Part shown: piece after piece, positions 20,910 to 34,130 of the stretch
Position numbering within the stretch: position 1 is the first letter of the stretch
Layout: each line of letters starts with the position of its first letter
Assembly (NCBI RefSeq): GCF_021130785.1
Contig: NC_060212.1
Location: 143,660,001 to 143,724,000, forward strand
DNA from: Homalodisca vitripennis
Taxonomy: Eukaryota; Arthropoda; Insecta; Hemiptera; Cicadellidae
Direction of reading: 5' to 3'
Length of the DNA: 64,000 nt
The notes under the pieces: model-generated
Database searches by the model: none
Told to the model about the DNA's origin: nothing
Seen by the model: only the letters and a program-made list of their open reading frames with translations
Translations under genes and position numbers: made by a program

Positions 20910-23900
20910 TCAGCCAGGCTAATTCCAGTGTTGGGTGAAAGGAAATGCAGTAAAAATACCAAATGATAAATTTTTTCATTGGTAATATCTGGATATAAAA
21001 CTGGATTGTGTAAAGTGCAAATTACCCCTTACATCCTGAATTATCAAAGAATTGAGCGTCTGAACCACATGGATGTCAGTGGTTTTAGTGAAAATCTTAT
21101 ATTCTTGTATAGTATGGAAATCGGTGGTAAAAATGATAATTTTTAATTAAGTTTTACTTTCAACTAATAAAAATTACTGTTATGGTATAATATTATTCTC
21201 TTTCAAAATCCAAATGGATGTGTAAAAATTGATTAAACTATTACATAATACTATTGATAGGATGTTTTGTTATGTTTTCCTTATCATTTCAGGTGTAATG
21301 TATTTTATAAAAGAATCCACAGTCCTGTTTACAACTCTCTTAATTTAAGGTGGTTTATTTGTTTCATTTTTCCACATTTTGTTTAGTACCAAACAACCGT
21401 AACGCCCAAACATCAATTTGAAAATTCAAGTACATGCAATTAATTGCATTAACCCCTTCATGGTTTTAGACTACCACAGCCGCCTTTCATGTTTAGAAAC
21501 CCCTCTTGACTGAACATCTTAGATACATATGCAAAAAATGTTATATATTAGGTTAGGAAAATATTAATGTCTTAGAAAAGGAAGTTTTCAATTATTTTCT
21601 CTTATCTCTTATAAAAAGTTATGTAATAGTAAAATATTAAAAGTGTTATTTTAGGAAGTATGAAAGTACCTGTGATAAACTACGGTTAAAATAGTTAAGT
21701 AGTCATCTAAAGTTGTTTAAGTGGGTCGTTCCATAAAAAAATTCTTTTCTCGAATCATAAAGTTAACATTTTTAACTTGTTTAGGAGTACTGACGGTCAA
21801 CCTATCTGAGGTCTGCTAGAGTAAGCAAAATTACTCTGTCACGAATGGACTTTAGGGAGTAAAGAACGCTTTTTAGTTGTATTTATTCAAAATGTTTTGA
21901 AACACCTCAGATCAAAATAATGCATTATTTGCACCTTCTAAGCGTTATAAAAAAACTAGGGGCCACGATTTTACCACGAATTTTGTAAGTGCCTTGCGTG
22001 CACTGCTTCCGAAGTGATAGGATATTATGGATGTGTAAAGTTGAAGATTGGGGTCACCTCCTAGTCAGATCCATGAGGAAGGATTTTGCCATTAATCTCA
22101 GCCATGTCTCCTTGGAAGGAGGGAAAGCCAGCTCTGTACTCTTTTGGACCCACTTTCAGCTACTCCTGAACAGACTAAAACGTTACCTCTATTACACCTA
22201 TATGAAAAATGTGCAAAATAAAATGGAAATATTTAGTTTATAACAACTTATTAAAATGAGTAATTTACCAAAAAAGGTATTTGCTTGGTTAATATATAAT
22301 AATACATAATTTAACAAAATATGTCCTCTTAGGAGAGTGGCATCACATCAAAAAAAGTAAGTTATATCAAGTTGTTAAATACGAACAAATAAATTTGTAG
22401 AATTTTTTATGTTGAAAACGGTTCTGGTAGACAAGGTAACCTTACCCTTTATCCAAGGTTGAGAGCAAATGTTTAAGCATTGAGAAACAGGCTTATTAGT
22501 ACATTTAGTACTGAGAAATTACACTGTTTGACATTGCTTACTGCTTACAAGAGTTAAAGTTGGAATTTGAAAACTAAAAATACTCAAGTTTTAGCATTTT
22601 CTAGTTTTAGGTTTATATCAAATAAATATGTGTCTATAAAACATCAGTTTTTGTTATTATTTTATTGGCTTTCTGGTTCAGTTGGGGAAAGCACTGATAT
22701 GTTGATTCCCTTCAAATGTTCCACACTCAAATACGAGATACATCACTGTGTTATATTTTGCAATATTTTTAACAGCTCTGATATTGATTTTGATTCATAT
22801 AGCTATGAATATTCAAGAAACCTTGTTATGACTTCAAAAAAGTCAAGGTATACATCCTGATTTAATTAATAAAAACCATGAATCTTGGTACGTGTACAAT
22901 TACACGTAACATCGCTATTGATTCAATGCGAATATTGAGTTAAGCTCCATTCATCTTCTGCTTTGTAGATGTACAATTGATAATACACAACGTGATGAGA
23001 CAATGAGAATTTCTCTTCATCTAGACTACACCAGATAGCAACTGGGGAACCAGTCTGAGCTCCTTTGCTGTCCAGGTGTGTCTAATATCGAAACAATGCA
23101 AGGAGTTCATTTTGAACATCTTTGTCACCGACTTCTTATAGATCTCTTCAGACAGGCATGGAACAAAGATTCCAGGAGTCAATCTGTACCAGTATCAGAT
23201 TTCAAACTCTGCTCTAAGCGGAAGTTGAAAGGTGCCTAACTCAATATTCTCTTTTAGTTTATTGATTTTTAGGTTTGGATTCTTATTCCTGTTTACTCTT
23301 AAAATCTTTAACATACCCTATTAAAACCATCTGATTCTTTCACTATAAATGTATAAAAAAAAAAAAAAAAACAACTGTCCATCATGAATGTAAAGGTGTT
23401 CTGGCTCTATGTAAGTAGTGTTTGATAAAAGAACAATATACTAACTCCTACGGTCTGAATGAACTTAAAATTAACTTCTGGCCCACCATTGTTTATATTT
23501 TAATCACATAATTTCTTGACTTTAAATTTTGCTTTTTATATTTATCATTAATAATTTCTACCAATTCAATCTATGCTTAAATAATGAATGTGATGGATGA
23601 TTACAGGTAGTATAATACATAATATTTGTAAAAAAGAGCTTTTTTGGCAACACTTGTTTGAATTTTTGTACAAATTTCAAACATCACATAATAATTCCAA
23701 AATAAATTGAGTCATAGTATATCTTTTATTTAATTTAGTTTTGTTAAGGTCGCATTATTAAATGCATTGTGTACCATATTGAGGCACATTTCCTTTTAAA
23801 AAAGTAATACTTTTAAGAGTTTGCCATATGACTAATATTTAGTTTGAAATTCATGTAAATATATTTTTATAAGTTTTTTAATGTGTAATAAAGTAGTTAA

Positions 23901-24030
23901 ATGTGTTTAATTGTATTTTTCGATTCCTAATCGACTCTTGAATATTTTTTTAGATCTTTCGCATAACTTTGCCATAAGTTAAAAGCAACTCCTTAATATG
24001 AATTTTTTTAAATATAGAGTGAGTTAAATA
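20910..24030. other. Intergenic, nothing recognised apart from a poly(A) run
   Basis: AT-rich, with an A-run at about 23347-23365. Short open frames here lack codon bias, splice sites or recognisable protein motifs. Confidence 0.5.
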
Positions 24031-24038
24031 TTTTACAC

Positions 24039-24723
24039 TCAGCAAGCCATAAAATGTGGCCCATACTTTTCATTCGCTCAGCTCAAGTGGAATAACAGGT
24101 AGTTGGCCTCTCAGCTCGGCGGACCACAGCTTGTCACTTTGACTCGTATTTAAATGGCAGTATTTGACCTTCGGCTCTTTAAATGACTGATATTTAAATG
24201 CAACTTTCAAACAATTCACAAAGTTTAATACCTTTAAGCTTAAAACTTTTTTGATTTGTTATTTATTATTTGATCTTAAACGTTTCAGATAGCATACAAT
24301 TTACATTATAGGTTGACATATTTTTAAAGTTTTTTATTTACAAAATAAAAATACATTTAGACTTAAGTAGGCCTGTAATATTAAAAGAATATAAATTCGT
24401 TTCCATATTTAGAGATTTGGCTCCCCCAAAAGCACTAGTATTGCAATAAATTACAATACAATACAGTACAATATAGCAGGTACCGTGTCACTTACACTAG
24501 GATAAAAAATGACTCTAAATGATGTTTACTATGGCATGTGCTGCAAATAGAGAAATATTAGTTTAGTTACTTATTTGGCCAAGAGATTGCATCACTTTTC
24601 AGCCACAACTGGATAAGAATTAAATTTTATAACTACGCAATGCAGTGGGCCACATTTAGTGGCCTGACAAGCTGAACGATAAAAACAGTGAGGGCCACTA
24701 GGTGTGGCCTGCCGAGCTGAGGG
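24039..24723. repeat. Foldback-like element with inverted GC-rich ends
   Basis: Two short GC-rich zones lie inverted about an AT-rich centre. CTCAGCTCGGCGGACCACAG at 24110-24129 pairs with TGTGGCCTGCCGAGCTGAG at 24703-24721. AAATGTGGCCCA on the left (near 24055) pairs with TGGGCCACATTT on the right (24646-24657). No ORF. Boundaries and target duplication not resolved. Confidence 0.55.
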
Positions 24724-24929
24724 ACGGGGGCTTGGTCATAAATTAATGACCTGACAGAAAACAGCAAGTGATACCCATAGTGTCACAACAACTGATAGGA
24801 CAATCACCTAAGTTCAAAAAGTTAAACAAAACTCAATATTTTCAGAAGCACTGTGTAGTCCCGCTAATACGGATCAATTAAGACTTAATCCTGGATCAAG
24901 GTTTGTTTATTTGGGACAAGAAGATGAGG

Positions 24930-25593
24930 AAACCTGTCAATGAACTTAGTTCTAAAAGGACATTTACACTGCTTCTGGAGTGGTATTCAGGATAGGTGGT
25001 TGGAGATAGTGGGAGTTTGTTGAGATTCTATAAGGAGGGATAATGGGAAACTACCAGGGCTCAGCGACAATTATGACGGGCCCTCAACCGTTCTGCGGTG
25101 TTCCAAGGTGTGAATCCTTTAGGGTTGTCTCGAAATGGATTCGCGCGGAGCATGGGAGAAGGTGGAGGTTGCATCCATGTTTGAGAGTGAGTAGAATGGT
25201 ATTACAGTCACCTTCCTCCAAGGTGGCTTCGGACCTTCTCTCATTAAACAGATCAATGTCTTCTAAGGTCATTGGTCTCATTACGGGGCATGGTCACCTG
25301 AGGAAGCATCTTCACAGAGTTGGCATCCTTCAGGAGGATCCGCTCTGTGGAAGGTGTAATGAGCAGGAGGAGACTGCTGAGCACCTGCTATTTGATTGCC
25401 CTGCAATAGCAAGAGAGCGGTATGCCATCTTTGGTAGTTTGGACAGGGGTGGTGAATTTTCCCAGGAGGACTTGATAGGTTGTTTTCAACGGTTTTTGAA
25501 CTGCTGAAGTTGTAGACTGGTGGGCCTGATGGTGTGTTTCCGGGGTGCGCAAAAAGCCCTTGAGGCAAAAAAAAAAAAAAAAAAAAAAAAAAA
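24930..25593 (+). mobile_element. 5'-truncated LINE with poly(A) tail (RNase H end)
   Basis: A reading frame at 25043-25507 ends a non-LTR ORF2. LITGHGHLRKHLHRVGI is followed by a zinc-knuckle-like CGRCNEQEETAEHLLFDC, the usual cysteine/histidine motif after RNase H in such elements. A 3' UTR of about 60 bases leads to an A-run at 25567-25593. Only the last part of the element is present; the 5' limit is approximate. Confidence 0.75.
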
Positions 25594-25635
25594 TGGGATC
25601 TATCTGTCATATACAATAAAATAGAATACAATTTG

Positions 25636-25638
<3 letters not shown>

Positions 25639-25690
<52 letters not shown>

Positions 25691-25737
25691 TATATATAAA
25701 CATGCAAAAATATTCCTACACACACACACACACACAC
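25639..25737. repeat. (TA)n and (CA)n microsatellites
   Basis: TA repeat at 25639-25687, then a CA repeat at 25718-25737, immediately downstream of a LINE poly(A) tail, a common birthplace of microsatellites. Confidence 0.9.
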
Positions 25738-25744
25738 GCACGGC

Positions 25745-28700
25745 TAGCTCTATTCCAGCCTCTTCCAGTCAAAACAGGCAGGCAAACATTCCTATATTTT
25801 ATGTTTTAAAAAGTCTATAACGCTAAGAAAGCCACACCCACTCAAACAGTGACTGGACCTGTCAACCACCCCTTGTAAAATAATATTTCAGCATTTGTGA
25901 TTAATAATATGTAACTACTAGACTTCAGATATGTTGCCCAGATTAAGTGAGAAGTCAGTTGTTGCTGTACCCAGTTATTATTTTAAGTAAGGACCATTGT
26001 GCATTGAAGAAGAAAGTCTAAAACCATGTAATCATTTACTATGATTAATCACCATAAATGATAGATGGATCATCAAGGAGAGTGGTACAGAACTGGAGGT
26101 CTGGCCTGGAAGGTTAAAAGTATTTTTATGTTTCTACAACTGTCATCCAAAGAGCAGAGAGAATATTTTGTCCAATTTTCAGTGTTACAAATGAAAAGAT
26201 ACCTACAATGCGTATCAGATATTGGTTTAAATTATTCCTTCTGGATTAGTCTATAAAAAAGTAACATAAAAAACAGTAGCAGTCGTGGGACTGCCGATAG
26301 AAGTGAAAACGGAACTATTAAGTTGAGAGTAATTAACAATACTTTATAGTAGCAGTACATCTGTAATTGTAAATGTGACGCGTTTTTAATTTTCCAATTT
26401 TAAAATCCACGAAGAAATATTATCAAATAACTAGAAATCTATTTTACCACGCTAGTAAGATAAATCTTATACCGTAATAATACTCATTTCATGATGAAGA
26501 GGTTAAATATTAAAAACATAATTAAAATGAATAATGCTAAATTTTAAATACAAATATTCGTACAAATATTAAAAATGTTTAAAAATATATTCGTTGTTTT
26601 CATTATTCATTTATCTGTATAAAAATATTAATATGTTTCATACTCACTTTTGAACTTCCCACGTGGTCAATTTAACTTTACTTACGGATAAAGTATATAA
26701 TTGCAATAACAATTAAACCCACAATATTTTTAAAACTAATAAATTAGTTAAATTAACTTTGTTCTTTCGTAAAGGTATTTTTATTGCACAATAAACTAAT
26801 TTATTGAGTTAATACGGTATCAGTGAGCCAATGCGCCAACTACAGTTCCGGCAGAAACGTTCACTCATCACTTCATACGCTACTACAGGCTAAACTAAAC
26901 TTCCAATAAAAAAATGATAAATTACAAAAAAAATATTCATCTATTTTCACACAACTTTCTCGCTGACAAATTTTGTCTGACCAAAAAATAAAAAAAATCC
27001 TCGCTTACTACTTTTTTTCTTGTCATTGTAAACGCTATGTAAAATGTAAACAATAATCTAAATTATTTCGAAATTTTTTTAATATTTAAAAATGTAACCA
27101 ATAGATTGCCAATATTAAGAGCTTTAATTTGACGCATCTTACAGAATTGTACGACATTGGCTTCACTTTTAAATCGCGAGAGGAAGCCGTAAAGGTCACT
27201 GATTTTCGCAGTCTGTTTTCATACTCCGCCGGGACAGTTTTAACACGGCGAGACTGACTTTTTCATGCAGGTTAGTAAGTCCGCGGCCAAGTCTACGGTT
27301 AAAAAACACAGAGAGACTGACTTTTTCATGCAGGTTAGTATCATTAGCATGTCGGTGACGCGAACCGAGGATTTTACCCTCTACCAAAACGCTCAACGCG
27401 CCTAAAGAAGTTTTCACTTCAAAAAATAAATAAAGAGAGTACTCCACAATTGGTGGGACTATCGATTAGCATGGCAACAAAGAAGTATACCAACACAATA
27501 CAGGCAGACACATGAAATTTAAAAGTGGCATAGTAGGTACTGGACAGGAGTAGGCATTCAATCAGTTCTTACTTTAAAAATTACCTTGTATATGCTTTAT
27601 GTTTAAAACATACTTAAACATTTTACGTCTGTTATTGTTCAGGTCAAAATATATCAGTTGAAAACCAATGTATGCTATGAGCTCATGAAGGAAATTCCAT
27701 TTACAACAACTGGTAACAGCAGGTGTTGTCATCACTTTGAGGTACATGTTTAATTAAATGGTATGGCATGAAGGTGGTATTAGTGAGGTCAGAGAGCTAA
27801 TGGACTATTAACTGATGAGTGCCTTAGTCACTAGTCAAGCTTGTAAGCAGACTAACCTACCAGCAATCCAGGTGTTTTTTCAATGCCCTTCATACTTGGC
27901 TTTAGTAGAACGACCTTGAGTTTTACCCTATAAGAAAATGTAAAACCTGTTTACACCCTTAGTTTTGGTTGGAGAGTTATGGAAGATAAATCATTTAAAA
28001 ATTTAATTAACACACACCCAATCACTTTTGGATTTTTCTGGTAAAGCTTATACTTTTTAATTAACTATGAAATAAAAAGTATTTTAGTTTTTTCTGAACC
28101 ATAAATAAAAAATATTAAAAAGTGTTTTGATGTGTGTTAATAATATGTTGAAAATGTGATATTTCCTGTGATTCTTCAATTACAAATAAGGGAATTTGTG
28201 TTATGGGGTTACAGTCAAGGAAGCCACCAAGTAATTTAAGACCTTTCAAAAGCATATTTCAATTCCGTAGCACAAGTCAATTTGTCAAAAGCTTCTCTGC
28301 CAGTTGTAATGAGCCATTCCTGATAAAGCGACTTTGACTTGAGAGAGCCCGCTGGGTATCCCCAGTCAACCGATGCAATAAAGCAAATCCAACAGATTAT
28401 ACTAAAGTATTCAAGTACAACAAGGCTGTAGAGAAACCAGCCTTAAATCCTTGAAGTTCTAACTCTTGGTGGTTACAAAGCTACCTAGCTCAGAGTTATA
28501 CCAACAAAATTTATAATGGAAACAGATCTGTTAAAATTTAAAAAAGAAGTAAAGGATTATTTAACTAATTTGTTTATATTCTTTTAAAAACCGATTAGTT
28601 CATTTAAAGAAGAATTGTAGATAAATTGTTAAGATGTTACCATTTTTTTATTTATATTTTAAAATTAATATTAGTATTTAGTTTTATTGTATTGACGCTA

Positions 28701-29290
28701 TTCTTTGTACCTTGTACATATTACAGAATAAAGTAGTTTGACTATTGATTATATTCGTTTTTATTATACACATTGAAAAACTAAACAGGATTCTACAGAC
28801 AATTGTATTATTTTGAAACGGCACAATCAGTTCTATCACATTTTTCTTATTTATCACATCATTGTTTGTTTTTATTTGAGTTTAAAATACCAAAGTACAT
28901 GAAAAATCAAATTGTATTTAATGTTAGTTACTTATAACAGCATGCTCTTGGTGATAGTATTTTATTTTCAATGTTTTTTACTTTAGAAACTTTAATGATG
29001 TTTTGGTTAATGTTTATATGGGTTTGTTTCATGATAAAGTAGAATGGGATCCATTTGACCTTAACTTTGAACGTCCTATATGTGAAACATTTTACTACAG
29101 GAGAATAATAATTAGGACAATTATTGTCCTAACAAAAATAGTCAACAGCAATATAAAATTGAAGATTTTGTTCTGGTTATGAGAAAAGATCCATAAGTAT
29201 CTAGCTTAGGAAATAAGGAAACATGATAAAAATGTAATATATATTCACCTCTGAATTCTATATACTTCAGGTAATACTCAAGTAACATTT
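25745..29290. other. Intergenic, only a short duplication seen
   Basis: Apart from the 28-bp duplication at 27250-27340 in a less AT-rich patch (about 27180-27450), no gene or element could be supported. Confidence 0.5.
27250..27340. repeat. Direct repeat of a 28-bp segment, 63 bp apart
   Basis: Identical 28-mers at 27250-27277 and 27313-27340, containing TTTTTCATGCAGGTTAGTA. On the minus strand they lie in one open frame, giving TNLHEKVSL twice. On the plus strand each contains a donor-like CAG|GTTAGT. Coding status unknown. Confidence 0.75.
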
Positions 29291-29760
29291 CCATATCTTA
29301 AAAAAATAGTTTTCCTCCTATCCTGCAAAATGTTCTACAGCTGCTTGGATCTCTTTATCTTTAAGAATCTCTACCCATGAAGTTCAGATTTATACTTGGA
29401 AAATAGGTAGAACTTGTTGCGGCAGCCTAGGTTGTAAGGGTGGATGAGTCATTTCTTGGAACCCACAGTCCCTCATAGTAACGTTGGTGATCAATGCTGT
29501 ATAGGCTGGTGCATTGTTGTGTAGAATCTGGCTGCCTCACTCAACTTTCCTTCCCTTTGCTCTGTGACTACACTCAAATGGTGAAGTAAGGGTGCATAAC
29601 GCTTTGATATCACTGTGGTTTTCCTTTTTTGAAATTAATCATCAGTACCCTCCACAATCCACACAAAATTATTTGCTGACTTCGTGAGTTTTGCCTTCTG
29701 CAGGGAGTTCTTCTCCTGGTCTTCATCCCATGGACTCCCTCTTACTGAGAGTGCTATAGG
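29290..29760 (-). pseudogene. mariner/Tc1-type transposase remnant
   Basis: The minus strand reads ILHNNAPAYTALITNVTMRD, then CGFQEMTHPPLQPRLPQQ, corresponding to the HxDNAPxHTA and HPPYSPDLAP blocks of a DDE transposase. The catalytic Asp of the first block is Asn here and the second block has lost its Asp. No ends were found. The family differs from the other mariners in the window. Confidence 0.6.
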
Positions 29761-30617
29761 GGCATTCAAAAGTCAGTGGCCACCCCTGTCATTTCTGTAC
29801 AGTTTGACCAAATGAAATAAAAATGTATGGACTTTGTTGGTTAATATGTACAATAAGAGGGAGAGGACTGCCCTTAGACACCATCAAAGTGCTCTCAATT
29901 TACAAAGGAGTAAGGATCTCTAATCTTGAACACCGGGAGACAGCAGTATTTATTGGATGTCAAAACAACAACTGATAGTACTAAAGGGATTCAGGCAAGT
30001 GATAATAAGTGTACAGGAATGAACATGCTTAGTGGAACCGGCCCTAACCAACTTGAATCAGAGGAAATAGGGCAGGTCGGAAACTTGCAGACCCGATCTC
30101 TTATGTATATATGTAAAATACATAATTATATTTCAAGTAATAAAGCTGAAGTGATATTTATTTGTATAGTGTAGTGTAATAGAAATAACTACATTTTACG
30201 AGTGGGCTTTCAAACTTTTTCAAAATAATTTGTTGTGCTTTTCTTTTTCTATGGATTTTAATCAATATTCCTACTTTTAGAATATAATTTGTAACAGTTG
30301 TTGAATTCATTGTGTTGATAAATAAAACAGTCTTTTCTTCTCTGACAATACAGATTTTGTCCAGGTACTAAATATTGTACTAATTTTAATTGTCATGACA
30401 AATTACATTATTGTGATGAACAATGTGCCTTAGAATATGATAACTAAATATACCTTTAGTTTTTGAATAGATAAGTGAGCACTTCAAATGATAAATAATA
30501 TTGTATTATTGTATCTCAGCCACCATAAAAAATTGCAGACAACACTTAATGATAATTCATACAAATAATCCAATTATTCACAGGTTTCCGTGAAATCAAC
30601 CTTGAATATAAGGTGTT

Positions 30618-30625
30618 TATAAAAA
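30618..30625 (+). promoter_or_regulatory. Candidate TATA box of the His-rich protein gene
   Basis: TATAAAAA lies 46 bases upstream of the ATG at 30671, leaving room for a short leader with a start near 30648. No initiator consensus is certain. Confidence 0.5.
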
Positions 30626-30670
30626 CTGGTACACCAGTTTTAAATTTAGCAGGACTGGTTAAGAATCACA

Positions 30671-30739
30671 ATGGAGGTTAACAGAATATTAGGTCTTTCA
30701 TCAGCTTTAGTTGCACTTTTCGTGTTCCTACCTAATCAT
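30671..30739 (+). CDS. His-rich protein exon 1 (signal peptide)
   Basis: ATG preceded by AATCACA, donor GTAAGT at 30740. 23 codons, phase 0. The intron after it is about 2.95 kb. Confidence 0.72.
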
Positions 30740-33700
30740 GTAAGTCAGATAATTTAGTTTACAGAATAGTTTACATCTTTTTTTAGGATTTTTCATAAAC
30801 ATTATAAATTTCCACATGCGTAGCTAACTATTATGTAGAAAATTAACATAAAACATTAACCCTGAAATGTGTAAGGACAATAAGATTGATTTATGAATTA
30901 CAATACAAGTTATTATTAATACACATTTTATTAAGAATAAGTCATTGTGGCAATGTTAATTTAATATAAGTAGTTTATAGAATAATAAATATAACCAAAC
31001 CAAAATAATAACAGCAATCCTAATTTAGAGATATAAAAATTTGATAATACCTAACTTTTGACTTGGTGGCTATTTTGAGGTGTGACATATAATTATTAAT
31101 AACCAACAGTGAGTTGTGAATTTTGTTACGATTGATCTGTAGAATTAAGCTCGAGTCGAAAGGGAGCTGCACATTAACATTGATACAGATTTATTTGTGA
31201 GTGAATTTTCTGGCAGTTTATGTATTTATGATACTGACAATGCTCCTCTATATTGGTCCTTCAATATCTAAAAGAGGATCATAAGAAGACAACGTACCGC
31301 AATATAATTTACTACTCCAGGCAATGATCCCTTTGAAGGTGACAAAGCCAGGCCAGCTCTGAGCTCCAAGAGCTTATAAGCCCTAAAACACTGTTTTCAT
31401 AAAAACTTGATAATACTTTGTATTTTTTCACCTGTAAATGGGATAAAATCGATTCCCACACATACACTAATTGGTATTTTTATCTCAAAAATGTTCAAAA
31501 TAATAGATTTTTAAAGTAACTATAAATTCAAAAACTAATTTTAATACTCTATATTTTTTTATAAACTAAATTTATGTCTTCAGATTTTGTTTAAAAAAAC
31601 TTAATATTATGACAAATAGTTCTAGAGTTATGAATATTTTCCTGAAAGACGAAAAAAACAGTATTTTTAAATATGCAGTCTTTATGACATACAATACAAT
31701 ACAATTTTTCTGTACTGTATAAAATAAAGTCGAAAGTTCTTGTCCTCAAGGTCCAGCTAATTAAAAACGAGGCAGGTCTACCTAGCATTTTTTCTGTACT
31801 AGTATCTGAAGAAAAGACCAAAACACTTTGGCTCAGTCACCTTATTTACCAAGCCTGCTGTTCATATGTTTTTTTTTTTAATTGAAAATTATAAAAATTT
31901 ACTCATTATTCTAATAAGAAAAATGTGATGGATTCTGGTATTTACTTGTAAAGATCATGTTAACAGTTTTAGCTTTGGCAATGATATATCTCTTTCACTC
32001 TGGAAAGCAATGCAATTGAAGATGCATTTGATTCCTGGTAACGAGTAAATTATTCAATATACTGTGCATTTAATTAGCAATTATGGATTATTCAACAGAA
32101 ACTTAAACTATTTATATATACTATACACTTAAATTAAAAATACAGGAAGTATCTGCTGTGTCAAAGATAGTTTATGAGTATAATTAGTGGCATAAGTATA
32201 TATCCTAAAATACTGTATATAAAATTATTTAGTATCTTTTTATTTATTGACGGGTAGGTGAACTATTGTAACACATTCCTGCATATTGATAATGAAATGA
32301 AATAATGATTAATCCAGCATTGTTTTACAATAAAAAGAACAAAAACTGCTTCTATGGAATAAGAACTGGCCACATTTACAAGTATTGTGGCCAGATTGAC
32401 AAAAAAATAACAACAAAGTGATAAATAATAAATAGACCAATAAAGTAGTAATCTGGTACAGTTACAAAATTTCTAATTTAATATTTTATAATGCGTCAAT
32501 TCTGCAAAGAAATTTCATGGACTTTGAAAATTTGAAATTGACAAGTAATTAAATTAAATTTTAAATATGGAAGTATTTATACTCAGTCAAATTGTTTCTA
32601 AGAAATCCAAAATCTTGGGTTTTTTGTAAGTAAATGTAAGGTACAGGTCATTGACAATCTTCAAAATTATGTGATATCAACATAAGGAAACCATGATCAG
32701 ACCTCTATTACTCAAAATTTCCAAAACCATTGTTGACAAAGCGCAGTTGTTCTATAATTGTGTCTGCTGGTTTACTCTTGTTACAAGATAACAGAAAACA
32801 TATTACAGTTATTTATTCAGGTTTTGATAATATACTTATTCAATTCTCATGTATATGTATTCATTTTTGGCATTTAATAGAATGTATATTAATTGTTATG
32901 ACTTGGATATTAAATTTATTTTCCATTTTAATGGTCTTCCCGCTTCACATCCTTATAAGTGCCATACCAAACATTCAGTGCGTCTATTCTGAGAATTTGT
33001 TAAAGTGCATTGCTGATGTATACTGTGTAGTTACATTCAGTGGCGTAGTTACCTTGGGTGGCACCCGGTGCAGAAGTTGGAGGTGTCACCCCATCGAAAG
33101 TAAAAAGCAATAAATTTTATATGATTATCATGGATAAATTATTATTTATAATATTGCAGAAATAGCAAAACAATAATAACTAACACAGAAAAGGGATTAT
33201 TATACAATTAAAATTTCTTCTTTCTAGCTTTGACAGCTGCAAACTCAGCAATAACTTCATTGAAATTTATATTTTGTATTGCCTCGTGTTCGTTGGCTCA
33301 TATAAAATAATAGACGTTTAAAAATTCATACCAACCAAACACAACATACTTCACGAAACAAATTAGAAATGTTGCAAGTGAAACGTCGCGAGTATGGGAC
33401 GGGGAATCCCCCACAACAGCGTCAGGCTCTTTTGCGAGAATCCCCGAATTATAAATAGAGCTGAGCTAGTGCTACTGGAGGAATTCCCAAAAAAGAAATT
33501 TTTGTGCTAGAGATTTATTTTTTGTTTGTTTGTACATTGTTCTTAAAGTTGAGAGACCGGGTGGGTGTCACCCCAAAAAAAGATGAGTTCATTTTTGAGT
33601 TTAAAGAGTCTGTATTAATGTTTTATAATTGTTTTCGTTTAATACAAATTAGGTTTTGTAAAGCTTTAGAATGAATTAACTTTCTTGTCCCAGGTTATTA

Positions 33701-34035
33701 GTGGAGATCCTCCTCGCCGCTCCTCCGATGACAAATTTGATCATCATCAGTATCCACAGCAACCCATCTACCATGCTGATCTTGAAGATGGCTTAGAGGT
33801 CGGCCATCATTATAGTGCCTCGCACGATTCCACTTTTGGTCATGATAACGTCGATAGTACTGCCAGTTTATTTCATTCCGACCACTCCAAGTACCATTCA
33901 CATGATCCAGAAGATGATTCAGATGATTCTGGTCATCACCATGGGTCCTTCAACAAATTTGTTCTTCGTCTCCCAAATAAGCCATCTCATATTTTAACCA
34001 TTGGAAATATTGAAATCAAAGAAGTGGAGGATTAA
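30671..34035 (+). CDS. Small secreted His/Asp/Ser-rich protein
   Basis: Two exons, 30671-30739 and 33694-34035, join in phase 0 to 136 residues plus TAA. Exon 1 is almost exactly a signal peptide: NRILGLSSALVALFVFLP is a hydrophobic core behind a short charged start, with cleavage expected near residues 23-27. The mature part is rich in His, Asp and Ser, with runs such as KYHSHDPEDDSDDSGHHH, and ends in a hydrophobic/basic segment FVLRLPNKPSHILTIG and an acidic tail. No Cys is seen in the mature part. There is no recognised domain. His/Asp richness suggests metal or mineral binding, or a cuticular or salivary role; this is inference only. Poly(A) signals follow at 34093 and 34125. Confidence 0.75.
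31600..31985 (+). repeat. Dispersed repeat, copy 1 (inside the His-rich gene intron)
   Basis: Matches the stretch at about 35850-36235 in the same orientation over roughly 390 bases. Shared words include AAAATAAAGT, CCAGCTAATT and CAGTCACCTTATT, ending with AAGATCATGTTA. Divergence is substantial, so both are old copies. No ORF or ends identified. Confidence 0.6.
33694..34035 (+). CDS. His-rich protein exon 2 (mature part)
   Basis: Acceptor TTGTCCCAG at 33693. Encodes VISGDPPRRSSDDKFDHHQY onward to IEIKEVED and TAA. The whole exon is open and more G/C-rich than its flanks. Confidence 0.8.
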   Translation, partial: VISGDPPRRSSDDKFDHHQYPQQPIYHADLEDGLEVGHHYSASHDSTFGHDNVDSTASLFHSDHSKYHSHDPEDDSDDSGHHHGSFNKFVLRLPNKPSHILTIGNIEIKEVED

Positions 34036-34092
34036 AGTGAATTACAGATGAAGATTTGTATGTGAATAGAAATGGTGTCAGTAATTATTGTT

Positions 34093-34130
34093 AATAAATT
34101 GATTGAATGGATAGTCAGTCTTAAAATAAA
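34093..34130 (+). terminator. Poly(A) signals of the His-rich protein gene
   Basis: AATAAA at 34093-34098 and 34125-34130, 58 and 90 bases after the stop codon; another lies a little further on. Confidence 0.55.

Noticed and set aside
25281..25703. Minus-strand frame of 140 codons
   Set aside because: It is made of the translated TA and poly(A) runs and the antisense of a LINE.
33037..33570. hAT-like element starting CAGTGGCGTAGTTACC
   Set aside because: The left end and repeated GGTGxCACCCC words look element-like, but no inverted partner or 8-bp duplication was found.
33698..33901. Minus-strand frame over His-rich exon 2
   Set aside because: Antisense shadow; no splice support, while the plus strand has a signal peptide and matching splice phase.
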